This document shows positions 1 through 12,501 of a DNA stretch of 64,000 nucleotides, piece by piece. A program made the position numbers and the translations under genes. The DNA comes from Trema orientale. Taxonomy: Eukaryota; Streptophyta; Magnoliopsida; Rosales; Cannabaceae. Each line of letters begins with the position of its first letter. Positions within the stretch are counted from its first letter, which is position 1. The notes beneath the pieces are model-generated. The model did no database searches. It saw only the letters and a list, made by a program, of their open reading frames with translations, and was not told the DNA's origin. The stretch lies in assembly GCA_002914845.1 (NCBI GenBank), contig JXTC01000492.1, positions 86,772-150,771 of the forward strand, given 5' to 3'.

Positions 1-264
1 TTTTATGCTTATGAGTTTGGATGGATGAACTTATGGTTGGAATGTGATTCTTCCTATTTGGTTGCTCTTTTGAGGTCACGTTCATCATCTGTCCCTTGGC
101 GTTGGAAACTCCCTTGGTTGCGTTGCATTGAAAGGGTTTCAAAGATGAATTTTCATGTCTCTCATATATACAGGGAAGGTAATACAGTTGCTGATATTTT
201 GGCTTCTCGAGCTACAGGTTTCCAGACCTCAACATGGTGGCATTCCACCCCTTCATTTATTTAA
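1..264 (+). CDS. LINE ORF2 C-terminal RNase H-like domain (partial)
   Basis: The frame is open from base 1 to a TAA at 262-264, about 87 residues, with its N-terminus cut by the window edge. The features are those of the plant RNase H-like domain (RVT_3) that ends many LINE ORF2 proteins: WLECDSS near the start with the catalytic-type Asp, a tryptophan-rich middle (WRWKLPW), and the signature HIYREGNTVADILAS, whose HxxREGNxxAD carries the last acidic residue. This domain would remove RNA from RNA/DNA hybrids during target-primed reverse transcription. A host RVT_3 gene is the alternative, but the 3' tail that follows favours a LINE. Confidence 0.75.
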   Translation, partial: FYAYEFGWMNLWLECDSSYLVALLRSRSSSVPWRWKLPWLRCIERVSKMNFHVSHIYREGNTVADILASRATGFQTSTWWHSTPSFI

Positions 265-596
265 GATGCCTTTTCCAAGGATTACATGGGGCGCTCTGCT
301 TTTCGTTTTTCATAGTTGCCCAATACTTTGTAATGCAATGTGCTCTTTTTCCCTTTCTGCGATTTTTCCCTTTGGGTTTTACGTGGAAAGGTTTTTAATG
401 AGGCATTGTACGGAAGCTAAGACAATAGTCATGTTTCGGCATCACTATTTGGCTCCTTCTAGGGCGTTTAGATTATTTTAGCTTTTTAACCTGTAATGTC
501 TCCCCTCTGGGTGCCTTTCTGTACTCTTTTTTATTTTAATTTTATTTAATAAAATAACCGGGAGTCTTTTCCCCTAGGTGATATTTATCAAAAAAG
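1..596 (+). mobile_element. 3' end of a LINE (non-LTR) retrotransposon
   Basis: The element enters from the left edge. It contains the end of an RNase H-like reading frame (to 264), then a 3' untranslated region with a T-rich stretch and a stop-rich tail, ending near 596 in a short A-run after GATATTTATC. That pyrimidine-rich 3' UTR with a short A-rich tail is typical of plant L1-type LINEs. No target-site duplication can be tested because the 5' end is outside the window. Sequence after about 600 becomes featureless AT-rich DNA, which supports the boundary. Confidence 0.7.
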
Positions 597-2942
597 TAGA
601 TATTACAAGAAATAAATAAGTAATAACATATTTGATCTAATTTATATGTTATAGAATTTATTTTTTTGCCAAAGCTTATCTTATTGATTTCTTAAGCCTT
701 TAAATATGAATACTTCTTGATAATAAAGGCTAAAATAATAATAATAATAATAATAATAATAATCAAATTAAATCAAAATCACTAAACTCAAAAGTGGGAG
801 ATTTTTGGGTGAAAGATCTCAAAGTAAAATATGCATGAAAATGTACCAAGCTCAATGATCTAGATTTAGATCCTTGAGAATAATTTTTACCCATTAAAAA
901 TACTTTCCAAAAACTAAAAATATTTGCTGAAAGGTTAAAGGGACTACAATATCAAAATTTTGAGTATTTTGTGTCAGAAGTGTAATTTAGATAAAATATG
1001 GGTCAAATCTGTAAGAAAGTTATTTTAGGCAGTTCTAAAACTATATTAAAGTGTAAAAATAATTAAAGGAATGATCCTTAATAAAAGGAAAAGCTATAAC
1101 TCAAGGTTTACTTTTGGAGGGGATAAATGTTAGAAATCTTAAGATTATGGGCAAAAATATAAATTATGAAACTTGAAATTTTTAGTTGGAGATTTGGTGC
1201 AAGAATAAATAGAAAATTTTATTTTCGATCTACAATTGGGATAAGAAAAAGATTTACTTAAGTTTAGGATATAAAATCAATAATACGAAATAAAAAATAT
1301 ATACCCTTAATTGCATTTAGCCCAAATTTAGTTATGGGCCTAAGAAGTACGAAAAAAAAGCCTAATAATATGTCTAGCCCAAAGTATGATTTTAGATTTA
1401 AAAATTGTGTAGCCATTAGTGTGTTCATCCCACTTATCATATTAAGACCCATGATTACGAATAAAGTAATTAATCAAGAGTAATCCAGAGTAATTGACGA
1501 AGATCAAAATAACAAAGGAAACTTGATCAATTAAGGATGATATGTATCAAATCTACAACTAAAGTTTTGATAAATGAGTTAAGGAAAATTAAATTCTATC
1601 TATCTAAGTTGAATGTATAAATTAGACAACGAACATAACATGATATTGTTTCTCAAATGTGAAGTTTTATGTTTGATCAAGACTGAGTCCTAATTGTCTT
1701 AATCTCACTAAGTAATTGGAAAACTTAGGAAAAAAAAGTATAAGTCTACTTTAAATTACTCTAACAATTTGAGCATGCATACATTAGAGTGAAACTACAA
1801 CCTAGCGTACGTAATTAATGAGTGGAACTAGGACAATCACATTACGAGATAAGTACAATCTCACCTATGGCATGGATGGTTTTGAAAATATTTTTTGTTT
1901 ATGATATGATATGTTTGATATGATTTTATATGATACCTTGCCTATACCCTTATTACTGTGTGGCTTATGTATGATGTGGACTATGCTTATAAGATGCATT
2001 TAACATGCATTTCCTATGATATTAAAATAATGTAAGTTTGCTTTATAATGTTATCATGTTAAAATACTCTGAGTATACTTTAATAAAGGAAATGCTAAGA
2101 TAACAAGATATAAAGTTTGGGTTTGTTATTGAAGCATACTTACTCAAGTTAAGAGAAGACTAAATAAGAAAAGAATTTAAAGTTGTCGTACTAACCTCCA
2201 CTAGGCGAGGAATATCCAAGGGAAGATAAGACTGACCTCCCTTAGGTGAGGATTCCCAACAAAAAGTATGTTAAATTTATGACAGTGGGTGTTTTTAGTT
2301 GGGTCGCTCCCATAGTTTCTTATTTGGTATCGTGCACTCAGTACGTACACCAAGGCTACATAAGAAAGATAAAATACTTTATGAGAAAGAACGAGATAAA
2401 ATAACATTATAATATCTTATTATAAAGTATAAGATAATGATTTCATAATACAACATAATTAGACTTTCATAAAAGTTTGTTTATTTATGAGTAAAATATT
2501 TTGTGAAAATTATATTGTACTTGCTGAGCAAAAGCTCATGTCGTATGAATATCCATGCTGTAAGTACCAAATGAAAGAAATATTTGATCTGATTACTGGG
2601 TTGACTGGAATCGAGGTAGGATGAATGCAAGGCACGGGCAATAGAATACCGCTATTATACTATTTCTACACATGTTTTTAGTATGAAACAAATTATTTTG
2701 ATTATGTAAGCTTAATGTTGTTTAAAATATATTTATAACTCATTATTTTATTTCGCAATGCATGATTTTATTAAGTTGAACTTGAAAATATACTTTAACT
2801 GAATGGAGTTTAAATGGACGTTTTTCAACATGAAAAGATCTAAAAGTAAAAATGTTTTAATTTGAATAAATGTAAAACTCGAGAAGTTTTGTCAAACAGA
2901 CCTAAACTATCTAAGGAGAGCTTGGGACTTAAGTGGTCTACA
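597..2942. other. AT-rich stretch without a recognisable gene
   Basis: No convincing coding region is seen on either strand; open frames are short and low complexity. An AAT microsatellite lies at 734-763. Around 2190-2360 there is a less AT-rich patch with two similar CCTCC-(A/C)-TAGG(C/T)GAGGA(A/T)T motifs, which resembles the middle of a gypsy LTR, but no ends could be defined. Confidence 0.5.
734..763. repeat. AAT microsatellite
   Basis: About ten uninterrupted AAT units. It is a simple sequence repeat in non-coding AT-rich DNA. Confidence 0.9.
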
Positions 2943-3465
2943 TGTGACACCCCTCCTCACTTGGGAGCCCCTTTTAGTTGCGTATTATTTAAATCACCCC
3001 AAATAAAATGTTTATAAATAAATTTAAACAAATGTTACTTAACCATCCTAGAGCATTTTATTTGTTTTCAAATTTATCATATTAAGTAAATGGTTAACTA
3101 TGAATATTAATCTCTTAAAAATAAATGAAAGTATATTTAAAAAAAAAATCATGAATTTTCAGAGTCTAAGTTTCTTTTTTAAAATAAGTATGTTATGAAT
3201 GTAAGTAGTTAACGATCTGAAAAGTCGGATCGTTATACTTGATACCATTATCGAGTAAGTAAGTAATATTTAGAAGATTGACTAAATATGGTATTTGGTA
3301 GCTCGACACATTTATTAAGAATTCCAGACAAGGTACCTAGTGTTAGACACTAGTTGGCGAGCGTTCCAATTATAGTATCTAGCTATAATAAGATTATAAA
3401 TATAATAGATAAAAGACATATAAATATGGATACAGTTCAACGATAAAACGAATGACTTATGTAAC
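2943..3465. repeat. Possible LTR edge (TGTGACACCCC start)
   Basis: TGTGACACCCC at 2943 is a common start of plant gypsy LTRs, and the following DNA changes character from its left flank. No matching CA end, TSD or partner LTR was found, so this is only a candidate boundary. The block leads into the ~134-bp tandem repeats at 3466-3840. Confidence 0.3.
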
Positions 3466-3840
3466 TAAGTATAATGAATACTCTTATACGTATAATTATT
3501 AACTTAATGAGTTCTAAAATATTAATATAGTGAAAATATATTATTCATATTACTAGAAACTTAATAACTTCATTATTCTTTCTAAGTTGAAATTCAATAA
3601 ATAAGTATAATGAATATCAAATAAAGATAAAATCATTAACTTAATAAGTTTTGAAATATTGATGAAAATATGTGATCTGTATTACTAGAAATTTAGTCAC
3701 TTCGTTAATCTTTCCACTTAAAAATTTAATACCTAAGTATAATGAATACTAAGTAAGTATAATCACTAACTTAATATGTTTTGAATTATTAACATAGTGA
3801 AAATCTCATCCTTATTACTCGATACAGTTATCTAGATACT
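3466..3840. repeat. Three diverged ~134-bp tandem repeats
   Basis: The phrase TAAGTATAATGAATA recurs at 3466, 3602 and 3734. Each copy is followed by a similar run containing ATTAACTTAAT, a TTATTA/ATATTA block and TTACTAGAAA or TTACTCGATA. Periods are 136 and 132 bp. Such internal tandem repeats are frequent in long gypsy LTRs; no coding potential is seen. Confidence 0.8.
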
Positions 3841-4169
3841 CGACAGTACTGCCTTTTTAAATTTGGAAGAATGGCTTGACATAGATGTCTACCTACTCGA
3901 AACCACTGTCTAGTAACTTTTTAATATGCAAGACATTACTCTATTTAATTTCATTAGGAATATACATAACATTGCAATACATTTCACAGCCTTATAATAT
4001 GATATTACATAAAACACATTACATAGAATTATACAGACCTGAACATTATGCAAATGTAAACAACCAACATAAATTCAGCCCAGATCTATGATACATAACA
4101 CAAGACAACTATAATGATAGTGATAATACTTAGTACATACTTGGACGATTGTTGAAGATGAGTTAGAGT

Positions 4170-4322
4170 TTCTACATGATATTTAGTTGTGTCCATACAT
4201 TCCACAATTTAAGCATATTCTTTTCCTTTTCAGTTTTCCTTGAATGATTTTGTTTTCTGCATTTTTTTCAAGATTCTTCTGTAGAACCCTTTCTGATTTT
4301 AGTTGGAAACTCTCTAGTAGTA
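4170..4322 (-). pseudogene. Zinc-knuckle remnant, possibly MULE transposase or gag
   Basis: On the minus strand a lysine-rich run is followed by C-L-N-C-GMYG-H-N-stop-IS-C, a CX2CX4HX4C zinc knuckle with an in-frame stop just after the histidine. The KRK...CxxCGxxGHN context resembles the knuckle near the C-terminus of plant Mutator-like transposases, though a retrotransposon gag knuckle is also possible. Upstream coding sequence would lie beyond the solo LTR that begins at 4323. No other domain could be recognised. Confidence 0.35.
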
Positions 4323-5755
4323 TGTTATTGGTATATTAAATACAAAGGATTGCAAGTACACAATGCCATAAATAGGTAACAAAAATGATAAGATAAATAC
4401 CGTCCCATGAAAATTGCTACAATGTCTATGTTAATTACTAAAATTGGATTGATTCTAATATTATCCAAATAAGTTAAACAATCAAGACAATTAAGTAAAC
4501 TAAGAATTTAAAACAACAACTAGAAAAGCAAGTAAAAATAGGTTTAAATTAAATAGAAAAATAGCCTAGAATTGCTAGCTACCCAACCTCTCCTATTGTG
4601 TTATTTAGCTCTCTTTCCCTCTAACGAATTTAACTAAATCATTGTTAACTGGATGTGCTAATTTATTTATAAGCATCTACCGTTATCAAGCAAGAATCTA
4701 CTCAACCCAACCTACTATATTCTTATGAGAGTCAATCTAGAATGAAATCATTAAGAGCAAAAATCCTAAGGTAGTTACACAACTAATTAGATATATTCCT
4801 ATCCTAATTAAAATGTATATCTCTCTATTTAAGGCTAAACACATAACTTTATTTCTATTCCATTATTTATTTTCAAGAGTCATACTAGTTATTGGCCAAG
4901 TAACTACTAGCAATAAGCATAAGATAAAGAAACCAAATAATCTAGAAAATTAGATTTTGGAAGAGAGATAAGCAAATATAATATTATAAGGTTAGTTCAC
5001 AAAGCAATTCTAGGTAGGAGAGATTTAGTTCATAATAGAGATAGAAAAAAAAATCCATTTCATAAGCATAGCCATTGAAAAATAAACAAAATCAAGAGAA
5101 TAGCTGGAAAATAAAACAAATTGTAGATTGATACTCCTCCAATCAGAGAGTTGAATTCCTTCAATGATATATACAAATAGCTCCAATCGATTACTCTCCA
5201 AATTCTACCATAAATTTTCTCTCTCAAAAATAAAATCAAAACTAGAAACTAAATAAAAACTGCGATATTTTTGGTATTTTCTTCTTCGAGAATTTCTTCT
5301 TAGAGCTCTTACTCTAAAGAAGAAATAAAAAGATGAAGTAAGCTCAATCTATGTTGGAATATGTGCCTCAACCTCCTAAAAATAGGGTTTTCTTCAAGTT
5401 AGCTCTTGCACACTTAATGATAGTCAAATCTGGATTATTGGATAGCCAAAAAATGTGATCTTGACCATTAAAAACGGAACCTGGGGGTGTAACTACCATA
5501 GGATGTGCAACTGGGAGGCGAGGGAGGTGCCCTTGCACCTGGGCTTCTATTGGGAGGCGAGGTTGCACCCTTGGCTCAGAAATTCCTTCTTGTTTTGTAC
5601 TTTTTCACCACTTTCTTAGCATTTCCAAATGACCTCCAACTTTTATTTTTCTTCATTTAATCCATTAGAGTATCAATCACACATCAATAGTTGTTTAAGC
5701 ACAAAATAACTAAATGAAAATAAAGTTATTTTTAGTATGAGTTCTCTTTTTCTTT
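4323..5755 (-). mobile_element. Solo LTR of an Athila-like Ty3/gypsy family
   Basis: From TGTTATTGG at 4323 the sequence runs parallel to the two LTRs at 15606-16770 and 21003-22405. Shared landmarks are GATTGCAAGTACACAATGCC, CCTAGAATTGCTAGCTACCC, AGCTCTCTTTCCCTCTAAC and the G-rich block near 5480-5570. No internal region flanks it on either side, so it is a solo LTR produced by recombination or a lone remnant. Orientation follows the related element, whose gag is on the minus strand. The right end (about 5740-5770) is approximate and no TSD was resolved. Confidence 0.75.
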
Positions 5756-5949
5756 GGTCAATTTTTATGCTTCTATATGTCTCATCTAGCTAGTTGTTGA
5801 TACTGAAAATAAATAATTGACTTTAAATATTTGCTAAAATATCATCAAACATAAATTCAATATAATAAACATGATTCATGATTCATATGTAATTATAAAC
5901 AAAAAAATACTAATACCATGATTTAATAACCAACACAAAAATGTGCCGC

Positions 5950-7305
5950 CGTAAGGTAAGTCACATTTTTACTAATTGAGCAGAGAATATCTGAATTAAT
6001 AAATGTTATTCAAAATATCTCATATTTTTATCATTTATTAATTACCGTTTTATTTGGTCAAGATATAATTAATATTAATTATATCCTTATGAGTGTAATT
6101 TACCGTTTTAGATTCCATAGATCTAACTCAAAATTGTTGTCATAGGGTAGGTTAATTTTGAAATACATCTTGAAATCTTATTTTTAGATGTCAACATTGT
6201 TATTGATTTAAACAGACACCTTCCGTAGGGAGGATGAAATCTAAGCATCATGATGTGTCTCTTAAATCTCACGATGTTATACTAACGGGGGAGACCGAAG
6301 GTTATATTGTCATATTACCTGCTCTTACTCATTATTTTGAATATATATATTTAATTAATAAAACTAACAACTTAGATTTATAAATCCTAGAGAATTCTAA
6401 AAAATTTAATTTCTATAAAATTATAGAATCAAACCATATTTAATAAATTAGCGAATTTTATATAAAATATTAATTTATTAATAATAACTATGCTACCCAA
6501 TATAAACTATTTATTAAAATAGCATAGTTAAAAAAAATGTGATATTACTAAGTTTTAACCAATTTAAAACTAATTTATATTACGTATTCAAGATTATGCA
6601 AATTCCAAAAGAAGCTAATATTAAATAAAATTAATCTAATTAATTTGCCCATTGTGCATAATAAAACATTTTATTTTAGAAAAACAGTTTTATAAATAAT
6701 GATGTATGCACAGGTATGCATGATATCAAAATATTGAATATGCATTTTTCTTATTCTAAATGGCATGTTATATGCATGATTGTAACATATTATTATTAAT
6801 CATAAAAATAAAAAATTAAGATCTAGGTTAGGTTGCATTGGATATTACGTAAACTAAGACAATACAAATACTACCAAAAAACAAGAAAATATTAGAACTA
6901 GACTACAATAGTTTTAGCCCTTAAAAATTTCTTCATGGTAAGGTTGTCCGCCATGTGGTGGGAACCCACAGTAGTAGGGTTGGCATACAGGATGTGAACC
7001 TATGTAGTGATTCAAGCTTTGTTGGTTCTCTTCCTTAGATCTCCATCAAAATTTTATTTACATATGCAAATCCTATACACTTGAAGAAGAGTTTACATTG
7101 ATTTTGATCCAATTAAAAGTGAATAAATAAAAATCCAATGCAAGCATATAATTAATGACCTATTTCTATTTAACCATACATCCATTTCAAGTAACAAAAA
7201 ATCATCACACATCAATGTGCAATAGAATGCCTACTCACATGACATATATATAAGAACATGATTACAATAATCATATTTATTAAAACAACAAAATCCTCAT
7301 AAAAT
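5950..7305. other. Copia leader, AT-rich, non-coding
   Basis: The stretch lies between the degenerate PBS and the pre-gag block that matches the neighbouring element. Stops occur in all frames. It includes a patch near 6220-6310 with CCTCCCTACGGAAGG on the minus strand. It is best read as an untranslated leader of the minus-strand copia element. Confidence 0.4.
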
Positions 7306-7325
7306 AACCATGGCTTTAGTATCAT
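7306..7325 (-). other. Degenerate primer-binding site of a copia element
   Basis: Minus-strand TGATACTAAAGCCATGG resembles the plant copia primer site TGGTATCAGAGCC complementary to initiator-Met tRNA. It directly follows the LTR-like sequence ending in GGTTCCTAC, the position a PBS should hold. Confidence 0.5.
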
Positions 7326-9074
7326 TAGTAGGAACCATCATATGGTGCAGCGGAAGATGGTGTATGTGATAATCAAAATTTTACACATACAAAAAAGACT
7401 TAGGATTATTATGGCTTTGTTGTTTTAATACATAGAATCAGTGAACTATTTATTTAGGAAAGAAAGAAAACTCTAGCTTTTCGATTTGAGAATATCCTTT
7501 TGATAAAGAGGTTGTACTCTACCACAGTTATGAAACCACGATCTTCTTCACCAAGCCTCTACACAAATGAACTAGAGAATAGGCTCTTAATAATCACAAT
7601 CTTATTAATTTTCATATATTTTAGAATTTTTGCTATGGGTCTCAACACATGAGATAGCAAGAAGATAGAGACACAAGATAGGAGAGAACTACATGTTAAA
7701 AACTTAAGAAAAATGAAAGAAGTTTCTCAAACTCCTATCACGGCCTCATCCATCAAAAAAATATTCAGCTTCTCATTGTTTTTAACGCACAGAGTATTAA
7801 ATTAGATTTCCTAATTTGTTGAACTCTGTACACGTACAATACTATTTTTGAAAATGATAAATTGACAAATTAATATAATATTAATGCCATATCATTTCAA
7901 ATAGGAAAAATTACTTTAATCCTATCAAAGAATTTATCAGAACATGTAACTGATGATAAAGAAGGTTTTTTTTACTCTTTAACGTGTAAAATAGCTGCCA
8001 AATAGGTTTTAGACAATTTAAAAACAAAGTAATAAACAACAAATTTCACTTAAGTAAGAAAATAAAACCCCTTCCTCTTCGGATTTGGTTTACACGTATA
8101 AGCTAAAATATTTTTAATGTGTAGAATAGTTCCCCATTAAAGTAAAATTCTTTTCCTTCCTGTTTAGATTATCCATTTAATTAATTAATTAATTCCATAT
8201 ATTCTTTTTAGTTTGGAAAACAAATTAAACATTAAAAGACAAAGACTTACATGTTAAAGGAATAAAAAATTCCTTAATTTTTTCTTCACCACTTTTTAAT
8301 GTGTGAAGCTTAGAAAATATCAAATATTTCCTAATTTATTTCATCCAAAAATTCATGTATTCAAATTACAAAATAATGGAATTAATTTATTTGGTAAATC
8401 ATAATTTCTAAAATAGAAAACAACAACGAAATAATCACATTATTTTTTTATGTTAATACGTGTAACACCGAGAAAATTTCTCTATGTTACACGCCTAATA
8501 CAATGTGGTGAGACACATTATATTTCTTATTAAATAATCATATTATTTAAAAGTAACAATAAATTAAATAGATAAAAAACATAATAACATTTATTAATCA
8601 TTATAATGTGACACTTAAAATAATTAAATGTGTAACATTAATTTTAGTATGACCTAATTAATTTAAAATTTAACAATTCTAAATGAATATTAATTCAAGA
8701 AAGTGACTATATAACATGTTCAATACAGTATCAATAGAAGAGATTCGAGGACATATGGACTTGTAATTTCAAGCTCAAATAAATTTCACAATCAGTTAAA
8801 CTCTTTAATTAAATTATCAAATCCATTAGTTTCAGTATTATTCCACTAAAAAACTGGAATTGCACTATTGAAAGTTATAGTATAAATTACTCAGAGCAAT
8901 CATAAAGTTTATCTATTGATTTAATTATTAAATTTTTTGTATTGGTTGTTGAATCGTGGTATTAGTATTTTTTGTTTATATTTACATATACATCATATAT
9001 CATATTTACTATACTATATTTATGTTTGATGATATTTTAGTAAATATTTAAAATCAATTATATTTTATTTTCAG

Positions 9075-9515
9075 CAATCAGGTCAATCCCACTGCCGCAT
9101 TACTTGCAACTGAAAAATTAACCAGATAGAATTTTAATAAGTGGAAGAGTAACGTAAATATATTCCTAGTCTATTAGAACCATAAATTTGTCTTAACCGA
9201 GGAATATCTTGAAGAACTCACTGCTAATGCTGCTTGAGCTGTATGAGAGGAATATAACAAATATATTGATGCCAACTTCAAAGCCTCCTACTACTTGCTA
9301 GCAGGAATGTTTGAAGTGCTTAATACTAAGCATGAACCAAGGGAGATTGCATTTTAGATAATGGAGTCTCTATAACAGAAGTTTAGGCGTCCTTCTAATT
9401 AGTCTCATCATGAGGCTATGAAGGCCATTACGAATGCGAAAATGAAAGTTGACTTATCTGTTCTTGAGTATGTTCTCAAGATGAATACCACATTAACGAA
9501 GCTGAACTCCATGGT
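9075..9515 (+). pseudogene. Copia gag, N-terminal part
   Basis: After the leader the translation shows gag-like segments such as LLATEKLTR, FNKWKSNVNIFL, EEYLEELTANAA and EEYNKYIDANFKASYYLLAG, then HHEAMKAITNAKMKVDLSVLE. These match the copia gag fold (UBN2-type), which packages retrotransposon RNA into virus-like particles. At least five in-frame stops (for example near 9129, 9237 and 9357) interrupt it. A frame change joins it to the following knuckle-bearing frame. Confidence 0.6.
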
Positions 9516-9998
9516 GTGACCATTAAAGAGGCGATACAGGTGGGCATGATTTTTAAGACCCTTTCCAATAATTTCCTTCAATTTAAGAGTAAGGACAAGA
9601 AGAGGAACATTGCTAAAGGAAAGAAGCCAGAGATAAAAGCTGTAGAAAGGAACATTGCTGAAGCTGAACCCTCTTCAAGTAAGGTTAAGAAGAGAAAAAG
9701 GCAACCAAAAGGAAAGAATAAGAACAATAGTAGTGGAAAGAAGAAAAAGAAGAAGAAGAACAATAACAACAAGAACAAGAGCTCTAAAGGAAAAAAGTCC
9801 AAGGGAAAATATTTCCACTGTGGTGTAGAGGGGCATTGGAAGAGAAACTGTACAAAGTATCTCGAGGAGCTCAAAGAAAAGAAGAAGAAAGGTAAAGATG
9901 ATTTATTTATTTTCATCGAATCATGTTTAGTTAAAAATGATTTGTCAACCTGGATAGTAGATTCAGGAACAACTAACTATATTTGTCCTTCTTTGTAG
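9516..9998 (+). pseudogene. Copia gag C-terminus with zinc knuckle and protease start
   Basis: This is a 160-residue open segment. Residues about 40-100 are extremely lysine- and asparagine-rich (runs of K and N, likely expanded). Next comes a zinc knuckle, FHCGVEGHWKRNC, preceded by Tyr where the first Cys of CX2CX4HX4C is expected, so one zinc ligand is missing. It ends in the protease active-site region STWIVDSGTTNYIC, with the catalytic Asp in DSG. The stop at 9996-9998 truncates the protease. The segment GHWKRNCTKYLEELK is characteristic of plant copia polyproteins. Confidence 0.8.
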
Positions 9999-10850
9999 AT
10001 GCTTAGTTCTTTATGTGACCTTTCTAACGGAGACTTTTCTATGAGAGTGGGTAATAGAGCTTTGGTCTCAGCATCAGTAGTGGAAGAATTTCGTTTATTT
10101 TATTTCTGATTTTAAGAGGAATTTGATTTCTATTTCCAAATTGTATAAACGATATTGCTCTGTTTCATAAAAATGGCTTAAATAGTTGTTCAGCATTTTT
10201 GAATAATGAGTTTTATATGTTAAGGCATACTGTTAACTCTATGCTGAATACTGAGATGTTTAGAATTGAAAAACCCAAAGCTAAGAAACAAAAGATTTCT
10301 CATGATAATAACATATATCTTTAGCATCTTAGACTAGGTGATATTAACTCTAACAAAATTAACAAAAAGTAAAAGATGGTCTTTTGAGAGAGCTAAATGT
10401 TGGCATACTATCAATTTGTGAATCCCTTTTTAAAGGTAAAATGACCAAAAGACCATTTTCTACAAAATATAAAAGAGCCACTAAACCTCTTTAATTAATA
10501 CATTCTGATATTTGCGGTCCATTGAATGTACAAGCATGAGGGAGTTATGAAAATTTTGTCACATTTATTGATGACTATTCAAGATATGGTTATATTTACC
10601 TAATGCATAGGAAATTTGAGACTTTTGGAAAGTTTAAAGAGTTCCAAGTAGAAGCTAGGTAAGTAAATAAAATCTCTTCGATTAGATCGGGAAGAAAAAT
10701 ACCTTGATAATGAATTCAATATTCACCTTGTTGAACATGGAATTATATCTCAACTAACAACATCGGATACACTATAACAAAACAGTATTGTAGAAAGTAG
10801 AAATTAAGCATTACTAGTCATGGTAAGATCTATGCTTAGTTATTCTACAT
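9999..10850 (+). pseudogene. Copia protease remainder, pre-integrase and integrase N-terminal half
   Basis: The segment contains recognisable but broken pieces: the rest of protease, a GAG-pre-integrase zinc segment (HLRLGDINSNKI near 10325, with Asp replacing the usual second His of the HLRLGH-type motif), and the integrase core start with IHSDICGPLNVQA and FVTFIDDYSRYGYIYLMH near 10500-10610. These supply two acidic positions typical of the DDE core. Several stops and frame changes occur. Coding similarity halts at ...MLSYSTL at about 10855, exactly where a solo LTR begins. Confidence 0.7.
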
Positions 10851-12501
10851 TATTGGAATAATGTTCTATAAAGCAGTTTATTATTTAGACATTATAAATA
10901 ATATTTATTGGATTATTTAGTATCTATTCGTTATTAATAAATTCCATGTTATGAATTTCTATTTTATTTATGACCCATTGATATACATGTGATGTATATA
11001 TTTATTTTATGCAAGTATCTAAAAGAATCCAAGACAAGAAATGAGTAATAAAGAATTATTCGTATGATGAGTTCATATGTAGGAGACATTATATTCTTTA
11101 TTTCATTATGTCTAAATTAAATTGTTCGCATTCTGCATATTGAAGATGGAATACTTTACTATGCCATAGAATGTAGTGTTGTCTATTTAATTAATGAAGT
11201 CTCTAATTATCGAAGTGAGTCTTCGGATAGAAACACTAGTGTGTTATAAGAAAGTTATAATAGCATCGAACAGGACCTAGTGAATTAGAATTTGAGGTTA
11301 AGTACCGTAACTCAAATTTCTAATTTCACTAATCTAGCGCTATTGTAGAAGACCTTAATCCTAGTGATTAACGAACTTACTTTCATGTGTTTTATCTTTT
11401 TGAGTTACTAAAGGACTAGTTCCGATTTATGGTTCGAACTCCGGTATCTTGGAAGATAAGGTATATGAAATGTGTAGAACGTTTCTCATGATGGACACCT
11501 TGCATATAATGTCACTTTGAGTTTTTTCAAGTACTTGGATAATATAAACCAGGGCCCCAGTATTCACTATGTGAATTTGACTGTGTTAGTATGAGCAGAT
11601 ACAAACATCGTAGTCAACTATTATCCATTAGATGAAAAATAGTAACTCAAAGGTAAATATGTACTAGAGGGGTAATACGGTAATTTCACCCTACTAGTAC
11701 GGCATTGCATCGGAGGTATGTCTACAGGTATAGTATATGCTAAATGGATCAAGCTAATTAATTGTTAATAAGCTTCACAGAAAAATAAATGACATTTAGT
11801 CCAAGAGTTCAATATTGGGCCTATAGTGGTGTGCCCCAATATTAATGGACAAGGCCCAATCATAATTAAGAGTTAATTATGATAGTGGGTATATGGTCCA
11901 TTGGAGCTTGGGCTTTATGGATCCATCTGATCCCCTGTCTAGCTCAAATTAAAGCCCAATAGTTATTTGATGATCAATTGAGCCCAACAATCCCAATAAG
12001 CCCATTAGGGTTTACTAATCTCTCTATAGTTAAGAGAAAAGTTCTCTAACTACATATAATACACTACACGTGAAACACCCCAAGAGGAAGAGAGTGTTAC
12101 ACGCATAACAGAAAGAAAAGAGAGAGAAGAAATCGGCCAATACTAGGGTTCACCATCCTTGGTGTTTTTCGGCCATCCCGGAGAAATCGGTTCAAGGAGA
12201 TTATCTTCTTATTCTTCTGCGGATCTCTTTTTTGGAAATCAAGAAGGTGACTACCCACCGGATCAATCAAACGACTTTTGAAAATAGACGGGAAGACGAG
12301 AAGGTTGTGGAGCGAATCCGGGTATAGTTCTTGTCTAGATTAAGAGTTAATTTATGTTAGATCACGATCCGAAGCGTTTTGTAAAAAGAAAAATTTTAAA
12401 CAACCAATTCCGCTACGTCTCTTGATTTTACAAAACTATGGTGTTCTTAAAAATGATTTTATGAAAAATTTTCCGGAAATTTATTCCAGTAAACACCAGC
12501 A
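10851..12501 (+). mobile_element. Solo LTR of a copia element inside integrase
   Basis: The 1651-bp insert begins TATTGGAATAATG (an apparent TG to TA change at the first dinucleotide) and ends CACCAGCA. It is flanked by the 5-bp duplication TACAT at 10846-10850 and 12502-12506. Integrase coding sequence stops on the left and resumes on the right at TLPNSF. Inside are LTR-like landmarks: an ACACGTGAAACACCCC...GTGTTACACG hairpin region near 12065-12100, and purine-rich leader-like sequence after it. No internal domains are present, so it is a solo LTR. Confidence 0.75.

Larger units (their letters stand above)
5780..8690 (-). mobile_element. 5' part of a Ty1/copia element (leader, PBS, LTR), minus strand
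   Basis: Two stretches are reverse complements of parts of the + strand copia element to the right. 5790-5950 matches the pre-gag leader at 8933-9075. 7330-8460 matches 3' LTR parts at 15240-15605 and 22406-22850. Between them is a degenerate initiator-Met tRNA primer site (about 7306-7325). Read on the minus strand the order is LTR, PBS, leader, start of gag. No pol follows; a solo LTR sits where gag should continue. The upper end (about 8460-8690) is uncertain. Confidence 0.6.

Noticed and set aside
1264..2407. Short minus-strand frames at 1264-1452 and 2201-2407
   Set aside because: Low-complexity, hydrophobic AT-driven frames without motifs or neighbours that support them.
5368..5568. 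66-residue minus-strand frame
   Set aside because: Lies wholly inside the Athila-like solo LTR.
9578..9916. 112-residue minus-strand frame rich in Phe, Leu and Pro
   Set aside because: It is the antisense shadow of the lysine-rich copia gag spacer.
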